A DNA stretch of 16,794 nt from Bacteroidales bacterium. Lineage in GTDB: Bacteria > Bacteroidota > Bacteroidia > Bacteroidales > UBA7960. A program made the position numbers and the translations under genes. Position 1 is the first letter of the stretch. Each line of letters starts with the position of its first letter. Below are positions 1 to 6,785 of this stretch, in pieces. The stretch covers positions 1 through 16,794 of the forward strand of contig PWIY01000352.1 in NCBI GenBank assembly GCA_003560215.1, in the 5' to 3' direction. A model generated the notes under the pieces. The model saw nothing but the letters and a program-made list of their open reading frames with translations. It was not told the origin of the DNA and made no database searches.

Positions 1-266
1 AGATTTCGCAAAATGGCAGAAACAGGGGTTACGACGGGGATTTTGCAAGAGGAATATGAGGAAGCAATCAGGGGGGCATACTTACCGGATACCACCGCCT
101 TCGTTTGTTGCAGGTCAATGCACTCCTTTTCGAGTAACCGGTTCAGTTCCGGAAGGGGCTCACCGTAGTGCTCCAGGAAAAGCCGACGGGTTTTACCTCC
201 CTGCCGGTACACGAGTTTCAGGGACAGTGTCCCGGCATCAATCCCCAATGTATTGGTCATTGCCAT
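1..266 (-). CDS. BadF/BadG/BcrA/BcrD-type CoA-enzyme activase (ATPase), N-terminal fragment
   Basis: Only the first 88 codons are in the window; the reading frame stays open to the left edge. The visible part reads like the first strand-turn-strand of an ASKHA-fold ATPase: LGIDAGTLSLKLVY carries the phosphate-binding D-x-G-T-x-S-x-K pattern at residues 10-17, followed by a second beta/alpha unit (LEHYGEPLPELNRLL). In this family the ATPase drives an electron into a 2-hydroxyacyl-CoA dehydratase or benzoyl-CoA reductase-type iron-sulfur enzyme; in Bacteroidota it is often the front end of a very long fused protein. Neither the cluster-binding cysteines nor any fused domain can be seen here. 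The start could be the ATG at 266 or the one at 260, and the Shine-Dalgarno is only a weak A/G-rich stretch. It follows the rhodanese gene by 75 bases on the same strand. The family assignment is from motif recall and is moderate. Confidence 0.6.
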   Translation of the reverse strand, partial: MAMTNTLGIDAGTLSLKLVYRQGGKTRRLFLEHYGEPLPELNRLLEKECIDLQQTKAVVSGKYAPLIASSYSSCKIPVVTPVSAILRN

Positions 267-341
267 ACTTTTCTTTTCAACAGGGTGCAAAAAGCACCTC
301 CAAAAATAACAAAAGCATGGCAACAAAATGCAGCCAAAAGA

Positions 342-761
342 TTATTTCATCCGATCCCTGGGTTTCAACTGGCATGCACAGGCACCGGTGAGCCTCTCTT
401 TGATGTCTTCCCTGACGGGAAGCCCGTCGCGTTCCCACTCAACAAAACCTCCGGCCATATGCACAACCTGATCGAACCCTTTTTCCTGAAGAAAGCGGAC
501 TGCCTCCTTGCTTTTTAACCCGGTCGAATCAGCCAGGATCAGGATTCTGTCTGGCGGAAGCTTTTCATACTCCTGGCTCAACAGCCTGTGGGGCATCAAA
601 AAAATATCAGGGATATCAGGAATTTTAAAATCGGTAAAATCTTTTGCCCGGAGATCCACAAACAAGGCTCCTTTGTTATTGATCAGTTCCAGGCCTTCTC
701 CAGGGCTTACTGTACGAACCTCATTACTGAGGATCCCGTATTTTTCCAATGGTTTATTCAT
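342..761 (-). CDS. Rhodanese-like domain protein lacking the catalytic cysteine
   Basis: This 139-residue protein is a single rhodanese domain. It has the early D-x-R motif (VDLRAKDF, D36 and R38) and the closing GGFVEWERDGLPV motif that ends most rhodanese domains. The active-site loop, normally C-x-x-G-x-R/K-S, reads D-S-T-G-L-K-S, so Asp78 replaces the Cys that carries the persulfide. Classical sulfurtransferase activity is therefore unlikely; binding, phosphatase-like or regulatory roles remain possible. The protein ends with two close cysteines (GACAC, C128 and C130) beyond the domain. There is no signal peptide, so it should be cytoplasmic. Its ATG overlaps the receptor's TGA by four bases (758-761), which points to translational coupling. 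The fold assignment is confident; the function is not known. Confidence 0.85.
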   Translation of the reverse strand: MNKPLEKYGILSNEVRTVSPGEGLELINNKGALFVDLRAKDFTDFKIPDIPDIFLMPHRLLSQEYEKLPPDRILILADSTGLKSKEAVRFLQEKGFDQVVHMAGGFVEWERDGLPVREDIKERLTGACACQLKPRDRMK

Positions 762-2848
762 ATTCTTTTCTTTTGTTCAGCAAAGGTATCAAATACCAAC
801 CCAAATCTCAACCACCTTCCCGGCTGGGGCACATTGGCATGATCCACATAGTGGGTATTCAACAGGTTTGAAACTTCTGCGTAAACCTGAATCTGGCTGA
901 AGTGATAGGTGGATCTGGCATCAAGCATCCAGAAAGAGGGAAACTTCTTCCAGCTTCCATACTCCCCATCTTCAAAAGGAATATAACCACCTGCCCTGTC
1001 TTTCAGGGCTGCACTCCATGAAAAATGCAGATTTTGCCTGACCTGATGCTGCAAACCCGCCCTGAAGTTGTGTGTCAGGTGGTCCAGTGCATAATTCGAT
1101 ACCAGTTCTCCGCTTTGTTTGTCCGCCTGGGTGTAGGTGTAATCCAGCGTTAAATATTGCCGGGAGGCTGCCGGGCCATCATTGTTCATTCCGGCACCAA
1201 AAACAGATAACGGCATCCTGAATCCGACCTCCAAACCATACAAGTTAACACGTGTGTGATTTGAACTATACCAGATTTCATCTCCCGGATATCTTACCCA
1301 GTCGATCATATTTTTCCCCCATCTTCTGAACAGGCCCAGTTCAGCATCAAAATTGCCCCAACGGCTATGAACTCCTGTTTCCGCAAAAACAGCTTCTTCG
1401 GGCCTGAGTCCGGGATTGCCGGTGTTAACCGGGCCCTCATAAAACAAATCGGTGAAAGTGGGTAAGCGCAGTGTCCGGCTGACCGAAGCAAACAATCGAT
1501 GGTCAGGGCTCATCTGCCATCCTGCATCCAGACCCGGAAAAATGCTGACGCTCCTTTCCAGGTCCGTATTTGCATAAGCAAGGAGTCCTGCCGAAACGCT
1601 AAAATCACCCGCATAGATATTGTGTTCTGCCATCATGCTGATCCCGGTACGGTCATAATGATGTGTGAAGTATGCGTTTTCATATCCTGATACCGCCCGG
1701 GGCTCGTTCATGGGTTTTCCCAATACATTGCTTAAAACACGCTCATGCCTGAGATCAATACCAAGTGCTGTCTTTCCCAGATTACCCAGGTGTATGTATT
1801 GCATGTTGACACCCCCCGCATCAGACAGGTGAAAATTGTGTCCGGCATACCACTCGGGAGATTCATGCCTGAACAGTTCAAAACGGTCATGGTGGCGTCT
1901 CCAGTATGCCTGCATCTTCATCCCGGGGGCAAAACCGGGTGTAAGCTGCACAGAGGCATACTTGGTTCTTGTGGCCTCAAATTGATCCGGGTAAAGCGGG
2001 GTGTAAAAACCATTGGCTCCAAAAGATTTCCGGTTGTACCCGCCCTGAATATCCATCCGGACAGAGCCCGGATTTGCCTGCGTACGATAGAAGAAGCCGC
2101 CGTTCAGAAAATCAGTATTGGATATATATCCGTCGCTTCTCAGACCCGATACAGAGACGTGGTGATTTAGTCTTTTTCCCTTCAATCCGGCGGTAACTGA
2201 GCCTCCTGCCAATCCGTGATCTCCACCGGAAAGAGAAAGCCGTATTCCATGATGCTCAGGTTTTCGGGTGATGATATTGATCACCCCGTTAAAAGCATTG
2301 GGTCCAAAAATTCTTGCTCCGGATCCCTGAAGCACCTCGATCCGTTCAATGCTTTCCAGGTCAACAGGAACATTCAGGTGATGGTGTCCTGTCTGCGGGT
2401 CACTGATATTGATGCCGTTTAGCAGAATTAAAGTCTGGTCAAAGGTGCCTCCCCTGATACTTACATCGGCCTGTATGCCATAGCTGCCCCTGGTTCTGAT
2501 GTCCACGCCGCGAACGCTTTCCAGGAGGCTGGCAAGATCCGGTGCAGGAGATCGCTCAATATCAGAACGATTGATCACCTGGACCGAACGCATGAGCTCT
2601 GATGAAACGGCAGGCACATGCTGTGCACTCACCACCACTTCATCCAGCTCCTGTTCATTTTGCACTTCCACCACCCTGATTGAGTCAGGATGCTCCTGTG
2701 CAAGCGCCGGGACGGTCAGAATGGAACAACCAGCATACAGCACGCCGATGCGAATTTGTTTACCAAGGCTGTTGAAAACCGCATATGATCTGCGGGACCA
2801 CCGCCTGAAGGTAAAACCCTGGCTGCTGTGCTTAATTGGTTTTTCCAT
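758..2848 (-). CDS. TonB-dependent outer membrane receptor (BtuB/colicin-I receptor-like)
   Basis: This 696-residue protein has the layout of a TonB-dependent transporter. There is a long basic N-terminal leader (FRRWSRRSYAVFNSLGKQ), then a hydrophobic signal segment ending near ALAQ at about residue 51. Next come a TonB-box-like stretch (ELDEVVVSA, about residues 67-75), a plug domain to about residue 195 (RGGTFDQTLILLNG, RIEVLQGSGARIFG, GVINIITRKP), and a 22-strand-type barrel with alternating hydrophobic strands. The barrel appears to end at GLVFDTF; seven further residues (AEQKKRI) follow the usual terminal Phe. No carboxypeptidase-like domain precedes the plug and no SusD-like lipoprotein is adjacent, so a SUS-type glycan receptor is unlikely; a siderophore, cobalamin or metal chelate is more likely, but the substrate cannot be read. 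It overlaps the rhodanese gene and lies 119 bases after the nucleotidyltransferase. Confidence 0.93.
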   Translation of the reverse strand: MEKPIKHSSQGFTFRRWSRRSYAVFNSLGKQIRIGVLYAGCSILTVPALAQEHPDSIRVVEVQNEQELDEVVVSAQHVPAVSSELMRSVQVINRSDIERSPAPDLASLLESVRGVDIRTRGSYGIQADVSIRGGTFDQTLILLNGINISDPQTGHHHLNVPVDLESIERIEVLQGSGARIFGPNAFNGVINIITRKPEHHGIRLSLSGGDHGLAGGSVTAGLKGKRLNHHVSVSGLRSDGYISNTDFLNGGFFYRTQANPGSVRMDIQGGYNRKSFGANGFYTPLYPDQFEATRTKYASVQLTPGFAPGMKMQAYWRRHHDRFELFRHESPEWYAGHNFHLSDAGGVNMQYIHLGNLGKTALGIDLRHERVLSNVLGKPMNEPRAVSGYENAYFTHHYDRTGISMMAEHNIYAGDFSVSAGLLAYANTDLERSVSIFPGLDAGWQMSPDHRLFASVSRTLRLPTFTDLFYEGPVNTGNPGLRPEEAVFAETGVHSRWGNFDAELGLFRRWGKNMIDWVRYPGDEIWYSSNHTRVNLYGLEVGFRMPLSVFGAGMNNDGPAASRQYLTLDYTYTQADKQSGELVSNYALDHLTHNFRAGLQHQVRQNLHFSWSAALKDRAGGYIPFEDGEYGSWKKFPSFWMLDARSTYHFSQIQVYAEVSNLLNTHYVDHANVPQPGRWLRFGLVFDTFAEQKKRI

Positions 2849-2967
2849 TGATTAAAATTTGAAGATATTACTGAATTAAGATAAGCCTGCGAATGATAAT
2901 TTTTTGGTTAACCGGCTACCCGAAAAAAAGAAGGACGCACCGGAAAGGTCGATGTTGAAAAGCAAGG

Positions 2968-3867
2968 TTACCACAGACTTTCAGGATAAATACCCTGGTT
3001 GATCAGTTGCCGGAGCAATGTTACGGCCTTCTCTTTATCCTTTTTATAGGTAACCCCAAACCACCGCGACTTGCTTGGCAATACCCTGACACTGGCCTTG
3101 CCTTCACGGATTAGTTCATCAACGACCATGGGAATATAAAACTCCCCCTTTTCCGAATCAATTCCGGTGGCCAGAAAATCCGTCATTTTTTCTTCAAGGT
3201 GGATAAATATATCCGGGCTGAACCCCCAGAAATTCATGGATACGACCTCATCCGTTGTAAGTTGTGTCGGAGTCCCATTGCTGAGAATGGTGCCCCCGGA
3301 TACTTTTTCAAGGGCTTTAAATTCTTCTACGTTTAACAGCATACCCTGCTGGTCAACCTGGCAAACCCCGCGGGAAACATGCCCGTGCTCCGAAAGGGTG
3401 TTGTCGAGACGATACCCAACCATGGAATATTTGCCCTTTTCTCCGGGGTTTTGGGACAAAAGGTGTTCGCCCATAAGTGAGATGGCTTCGCGTCCATAAA
3501 AATCGTCGGCATTGATTACTGCAAAATTTTCCCGGATCAGGCCTTTGGCCACCCAGATGGCATGACCTGTTCCCCATGGTTTATCGCGCTCCCGGGGGCA
3601 CAAATAACCGCCCGGAAGGTCGGATAACTCCTGAAAGGCGATTTCAACCGGGATCTTCCCTTTCAGTTTATCTGCCACCTGCTCACGGAAGGCTTCTTCA
3701 AAACTTTTCCGTATCACAAACACAACCTTTCCGAAACCTGAACGAATCGCGTCATACACGGAATAATCCATAATGGTCTCACCGGAAGGTCCAATCCGGT
3801 CCAGTTGCTTCATTCCTCCGTAACGACTGCCCATTCCGGCAGCCAGAACCGACAATGCAGGGGCCAT
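2968..3867 (-). CDS. NTP-transferase family nucleotidyltransferase (sugar-phosphate type)
   Basis: This 299-residue protein is a Rossmann-like nucleotidyltransferase of the NTP_transferase family, which joins an NTP and a sugar phosphate to give a nucleotide sugar. The signature loop LAAGMGSRYGGMKQL (residues 8-22) has the G-x-G-x-R and Lys20 that bind the nucleotide triphosphate. PWGTGHAIW around residue 100 is the base/ribose region, and NADDFYG holds the Asp expected to bind magnesium. The C-terminal part (GEFYIPMVVDELI, SRWFGVTYKKD) also matches the family. The substrate is not identifiable: no sugar kinase, epimerase or glycosyltransferase is nearby. There is no signal peptide. The start follows directly after an eight-codon mini-frame with no intervening base. 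It is probably transcribed separately from the hydrolase upstream, because a hairpin lies between them. Confidence 0.88.
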   Translation of the reverse strand: MAPALSVLAAGMGSRYGGMKQLDRIGPSGETIMDYSVYDAIRSGFGKVVFVIRKSFEEAFREQVADKLKGKIPVEIAFQELSDLPGGYLCPRERDKPWGTGHAIWVAKGLIRENFAVINADDFYGREAISLMGEHLLSQNPGEKGKYSMVGYRLDNTLSEHGHVSRGVCQVDQQGMLLNVEEFKALEKVSGGTILSNGTPTQLTTDEVVSMNFWGFSPDIFIHLEEKMTDFLATGIDSEKGEFYIPMVVDELIREGKASVRVLPSKSRWFGVTYKKDKEKAVTLLRQLINQGIYPESLW

Positions 3868-3897
3868 TTACGTAAGTTTTTCCTGAATAACCATATG

Positions 3898-3921
3898 ATG
3901 AAAGCCTTGTCGGGGAAGGCT
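3898..3921 (-). terminator. Possible factor-independent terminator after the hydrolase
   Basis: An inverted repeat of six base pairs (AGCCTT/AAGGCT, 3903-3908 with 3916-3921) encloses a seven-base loop. Read on the minus strand, the stem is followed by TTCATC, so the T tract is short. It lies about 50 bases past the hydrolase stop and 36 bases before the nucleotidyltransferase start, a sensible place for a transcription break. Support is weak because of the poor T run. Confidence 0.3.
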
Positions 3922-3969
3922 CCAGTGGTCGGCAAAAATACAGAAAAAACTTACAGATGATGAAATGGA

Positions 3970-4587
3970 TTAATGAAAAAATAGTTGATTGACCGTCATG
4001 ATTTCCTCATCGGTAATGGTATGGTCAATTCCAGGATAGATATGAACAGAAGGTGCGGCGTTCATGCTTTTCAGGAAAGAACCGGTTTCCCTGACCCTTT
4101 CCACCGGAACATGGGAATCCGGATCGCCTGAGCCTATAAAAACCCGCGTTCCCTGAAAATCTCCGCTGTATTTGTTTTTATTCAGGGTGCTGCCGATCAA
4201 ACCACCTGTGAAAGCAAGAATGCCTCCGTATTTTTTTGCGTTTCTTGCGGTATATTCCAGGGTGAGGCAGGCTCCCTGTGAAAACCCTCCAAAATACAGC
4301 GAATCCACTGATACACCCTCTTTCCTTGATTCTTCTTCAACATCTGATAAAAGTTGGAGCGCACTGTCGAGCCACGGTTGATTCTTTTCTTCGGGCGCAA
4401 GAAAAGAATAAGGATACCATGTGTTTCTTGTGGCCTGCGGTGCAAGAATGGTAAATCCATCCAGCCAAAGCTTTGAGGCCACCTGAAGCATATCACCGGC
4501 ACTCCCACCCCTTCCGTGAAGCAATACTATGGCCTTTCCGGTTTCTGTCATGGGTTTTCCCCTGGTAATGATATTTTTCCTGTGCAT
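3970..4587 (-). CDS. Alpha/beta hydrolase, phospholipase/carboxylesterase family (MhqD-like)
   Basis: This is a 205-residue serine hydrolase of the Abhydrolase_2 (phospholipase/carboxylesterase) family. VLLHGRGG at residues 21-28 forms the oxyanion region, GGFSQGA (Ser103) is the nucleophile elbow, Asp157 (or Asp155) in GSGDPDSHVP is the likely acid, and His189 in GIDHT completes the triad. There is no signal peptide. Its ATG overlaps the upstream dioxygenase stop as TGATG, so the two are translationally coupled. A second ATG at 4551 has a better Shine-Dalgarno (AGGGGA) and would remove twelve residues that precede the conserved domain; it may be the true start. The partnership with a ring-cleaving dioxygenase recalls the Bacillus MhqD genes, which respond to quinones and catechols. 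The substrate here is inferred from context only. Confidence 0.88.
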   Translation of the reverse strand: MHRKNIITRGKPMTETGKAIVLLHGRGGSAGDMLQVASKLWLDGFTILAPQATRNTWYPYSFLAPEEKNQPWLDSALQLLSDVEEESRKEGVSVDSLYFGGFSQGACLTLEYTARNAKKYGGILAFTGGLIGSTLNKNKYSGDFQGTRVFIGSGDPDSHVPVERVRETGSFLKSMNAAPSVHIYPGIDHTITDEEIMTVNQLFFH

Positions 4588-5552
4588 CAGTAATACCTGC
4601 TTAAATCCACATCCAGTTTGGGTAGCAATTCCTCCAGTTCCTGACGCCGGCTTTCATGCTGAGGAGGCAACATCAGATTTTGTCCCAGTGTTTCTGCAGA
4701 CTCGTCAACAAGGAAGCCTGGGTCATCGGTGGCAATCTCAAAAAGAATACCTCCCGGTTCCCTAAAGTACACAGAACGGAAATACTGCCGGTCTATTACG
4801 GGTGTGGGATGCATGCCTTCACTTCGCAGCTTTTCCCATATAAGATTCTGAGTAAGCTTTCCCGGGGTTCTGAAAGCCACATGGTGAATGCTTCCGTTTC
4901 CGTTTTTCCCCCAACCTGTATCCGGGGGAACCAATACATCCACATATTTACCGGGGGCGTTTTCTACAGCAAACCGCATCCGGTTATTCTGCTCAGCAAT
5001 CAGCCGGTGTTCCATTACTTCGGTTAGCAGACCTGCTGTCGAAGTGTAATCACTGACCCACAGCTCTGTTCCGAAAAAACCGCGTATGGCATGCTCTGCA
5101 GGAATATGCGTACCGGCATGGCCCTCTCTCTTATCCGACTCGTTGAATACCAATTCCAGCTTTAAGCCGTCAGTGTCTTCAAGGCCGATGACGGTTTCCC
5201 GGTTGAATCGTTCCACTGGTTTATCGAAAGGTATGTCAAGCCTTTTCAGTCGCTTTTCCCAAAAAGCAAGGGATGAGGAAGGAAGTGAAAAAGACAGGGC
5301 CACGGCCTGCCCGATGCCCCTTTGTCCGGGAGGAAGCCCCCTGTAGGGAAAGAATGTCAGAATCGTTCCGGGACTCCCGGTCTGATCCCCGTAATACAGA
5401 TGGTACACACCGGGGTCGTCAAAGTTCACGGTCTTTTTGATCAGCCGAAGCCCCAGCACCCCGGCATAAAACTCCACATTCCTTTTGGCGTCATCGGCCA
5501 GTACCGTGATGTGGTGCAGTCCGCCAATGCGATTTTTGGTCAGTGTTTCCAT
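4587..5552 (-). CDS. Ring-cleaving dioxygenase, glyoxalase/VOC superfamily (MhqE/MhqO-like)
   Basis: This 321-residue protein contains two vicinal-oxygen-chelate halves. The first begins GLHHITVLADD (His13/His14), with FYAGVLGLRLIKKTVNFDDP typical of the MhqO/MhqE group. The second half contains SIHHVAFRT (His223/His224) and GILFEIATDDPGF (Glu272). The expected metal set is one His from the first half and His and Glu from the second, consistent with an Fe(II) extradiol-type enzyme acting on hydroquinones or catechols. There is no signal peptide, so it is cytoplasmic. The stop codon overlaps the hydrolase start by one base. In Bacillus the related operons are controlled by the MarR-type regulator MhqR, but no regulator gene is adjacent here. 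The family is confident; the exact substrate is not. Confidence 0.92.
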   Translation of the reverse strand: METLTKNRIGGLHHITVLADDAKRNVEFYAGVLGLRLIKKTVNFDDPGVYHLYYGDQTGSPGTILTFFPYRGLPPGQRGIGQAVALSFSLPSSSLAFWEKRLKRLDIPFDKPVERFNRETVIGLEDTDGLKLELVFNESDKREGHAGTHIPAEHAIRGFFGTELWVSDYTSTAGLLTEVMEHRLIAEQNNRMRFAVENAPGKYVDVLVPPDTGWGKNGNGSIHHVAFRTPGKLTQNLIWEKLRSEGMHPTPVIDRQYFRSVYFREPGGILFEIATDDPGFLVDESAETLGQNLMLPPQHESRRQELEELLPKLDVDLSRYY

Positions 5553-5680
5553 ATTATAAGTGTGGTCATATACAATAAGGAAACAGGCCGCAGGGCGGAA
5601 TGTTCAGCCTCCGGCGCAACCCGGACAATTGAAAAACCAGCTGATTCGTTGCTTCTGAATCAAAATAAACAGCCGGTAAA

Positions 5681-6685
5681 CTATTCAAACAGCAGGTATT
5701 TGAGGTTTGCACGGGAATCCGTAACTGTTTCTATATTTCCGGATGTGGAAGTCAGCAAGGTGGTAAAACCCGGGCCATGTCCTGCAATGTTGCTGTCGCT
5801 ATGGGTTATCACACCAATTGTGATGGCCCCCGTTTTAAATATCCGGCCAAAAGAATGATCGGCATCTGTGATGGCAACAATATCACCAAAACGCAAGGCG
5901 TCCAGGCCGTATTTTTCGACAACTTCCTCATCAAAAAGCTGGATGTCATAGTCGCCGGTATAAGCCTGATCTGCACCCAGCCCGGAACCCATGATTTTGG
6001 CCGGCACAGTCAGGGCAACAGGTACCCGGAGTTTACCTTCGGGGGTAACTCCCATACCTGCTTCAGTCAGTGCTTCAAGAAGCCGGGGACTCATACTGAA
6101 TGCCTGCACGTCACCGGCATTTTTCAGTTCCATGCCTGCCCCGAAAGCATAAACCTGCATCTTGTCGCCGGGCGTCATTTTATAAAGCACATCCTGATCT
6201 TTAAAGTCAACCATCACATGCTCAGATCCTCCGTGTTTGCCAATCACATAGCCGGTTTCTCCCCTTGCCTCACCGGTAAGTACCCTGACCTGGTTGCCGA
6301 TACAGGAAAGCGCATTGAAGGCGCGGCTTTCACCACTGGAACGACTGTTGGTACTTCCGGGATTGTAAAGCGTAACTGCAGGTTCCACATGGTCTCCCGC
6401 GAGATTTACAGCTGTATCTCCTGTGCGAAAATCATAAGTAATGCTTCCTGTTGCCGGCACCATCCTGATGGATCCGTCCGCGCCAACCCTGTATGGTGTG
6501 CTTCCCAACCGCGCTTCAGCAATCCATCCCACAACCGGCATTTTAACAAGTTGTTCACGGTTGAATTCAACCGGGGAAAGGGTTTGGGCTTCCACGACGC
6601 TTTGAAAGGACGAAAAGCAGATCAGCATAATAAAGGCAATTGCAAACAACAGCGGTTGCCTGCTTTTTGAAAGGCTAGAATACAT
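5681..6685 (-). CDS. Exported DUF4438-type protein
   Basis: This 334-residue protein has a clear signal peptide (basic start, LLFAIAFIMLICFSSF core, cleavage probably after VVEAQ near residue 34). The mature part matches my recollection of the DUF4438 family, known from a structurally solved Thermotoga protein of unknown function. Features that recall it are HVEPAVTLYNPG, NALSCIGNQVRVLTGEARG, the Gly/His-rich GYVIGKHGGSEHVMVDF, and TPGDKMQVYAFGAGMEL. The stretch from GNQVRVLTG through GYVIG resembles a KOW-like small beta barrel. The C-terminal half has further beta-rich repeats with a conserved-looking FGDIVAITDADHSFGR and AITIGVITHSDSNIAGHGPG. No catalytic residues can be named with confidence. 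It stands alone between the transglycosylase and the dioxygenase pair, 100 and 128 bases away, on the same strand. Its cellular role is unknown. Confidence 0.75.
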   Translation of the reverse strand: MYSSLSKSRQPLLFAIAFIMLICFSSFQSVVEAQTLSPVEFNREQLVKMPVVGWIAEARLGSTPYRVGADGSIRMVPATGSITYDFRTGDTAVNLAGDHVEPAVTLYNPGSTNSRSSGESRAFNALSCIGNQVRVLTGEARGETGYVIGKHGGSEHVMVDFKDQDVLYKMTPGDKMQVYAFGAGMELKNAGDVQAFSMSPRLLEALTEAGMGVTPEGKLRVPVALTVPAKIMGSGLGADQAYTGDYDIQLFDEEVVEKYGLDALRFGDIVAITDADHSFGRIFKTGAITIGVITHSDSNIAGHGPGFTTLLTSTSGNIETVTDSRANLKYLLFE

Positions 6686-6760
6686 AACAATAAAGATTTT
6701 GGTTGAAGGTGTTGAACAATATTTGCTGCGAAAGATAGTAAATTCTTCCCATACCGGAAC

Positions 6761-6784
6761 AGAAAAGCAGGCCCCGGAGACCTG
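6761..6784 (-). terminator. Probable factor-independent terminator after the transglycosylase
   Basis: On the minus strand a seven-base-pair hairpin (three-base loop, two G-U pairs) covers 6784-6768. It starts one base after the transglycosylase stop codon and is followed by CTTTT. Position and shape suit a factor-independent terminator, although the T run is short. It would separate the transglycosylase transcript from the DUF4438 gene 75 bases further on. Confidence 0.42.
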
Positions 6785-6785
6785 A

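Noticed and set aside
2849..2967. Cobalamin riboswitch before the receptor
   Set aside because: The spacer is 119 bases, too short for a full element, and no B12-box-like sequence was seen.
5642..5662. TGATTC/GAATCA inverted repeat after the DUF4438 gene
   Set aside because: The stem is short and AT-rich with a nine-base loop, and the T run begins several bases after it, so support for a terminator is too weak.
5777..6670. 297-codon open frame on the plus strand
   Set aside because: It is antisense to the DUF4438 gene, shows no recognisable domain or signal, and the minus-strand protein has a clear signal peptide and family-like motifs.
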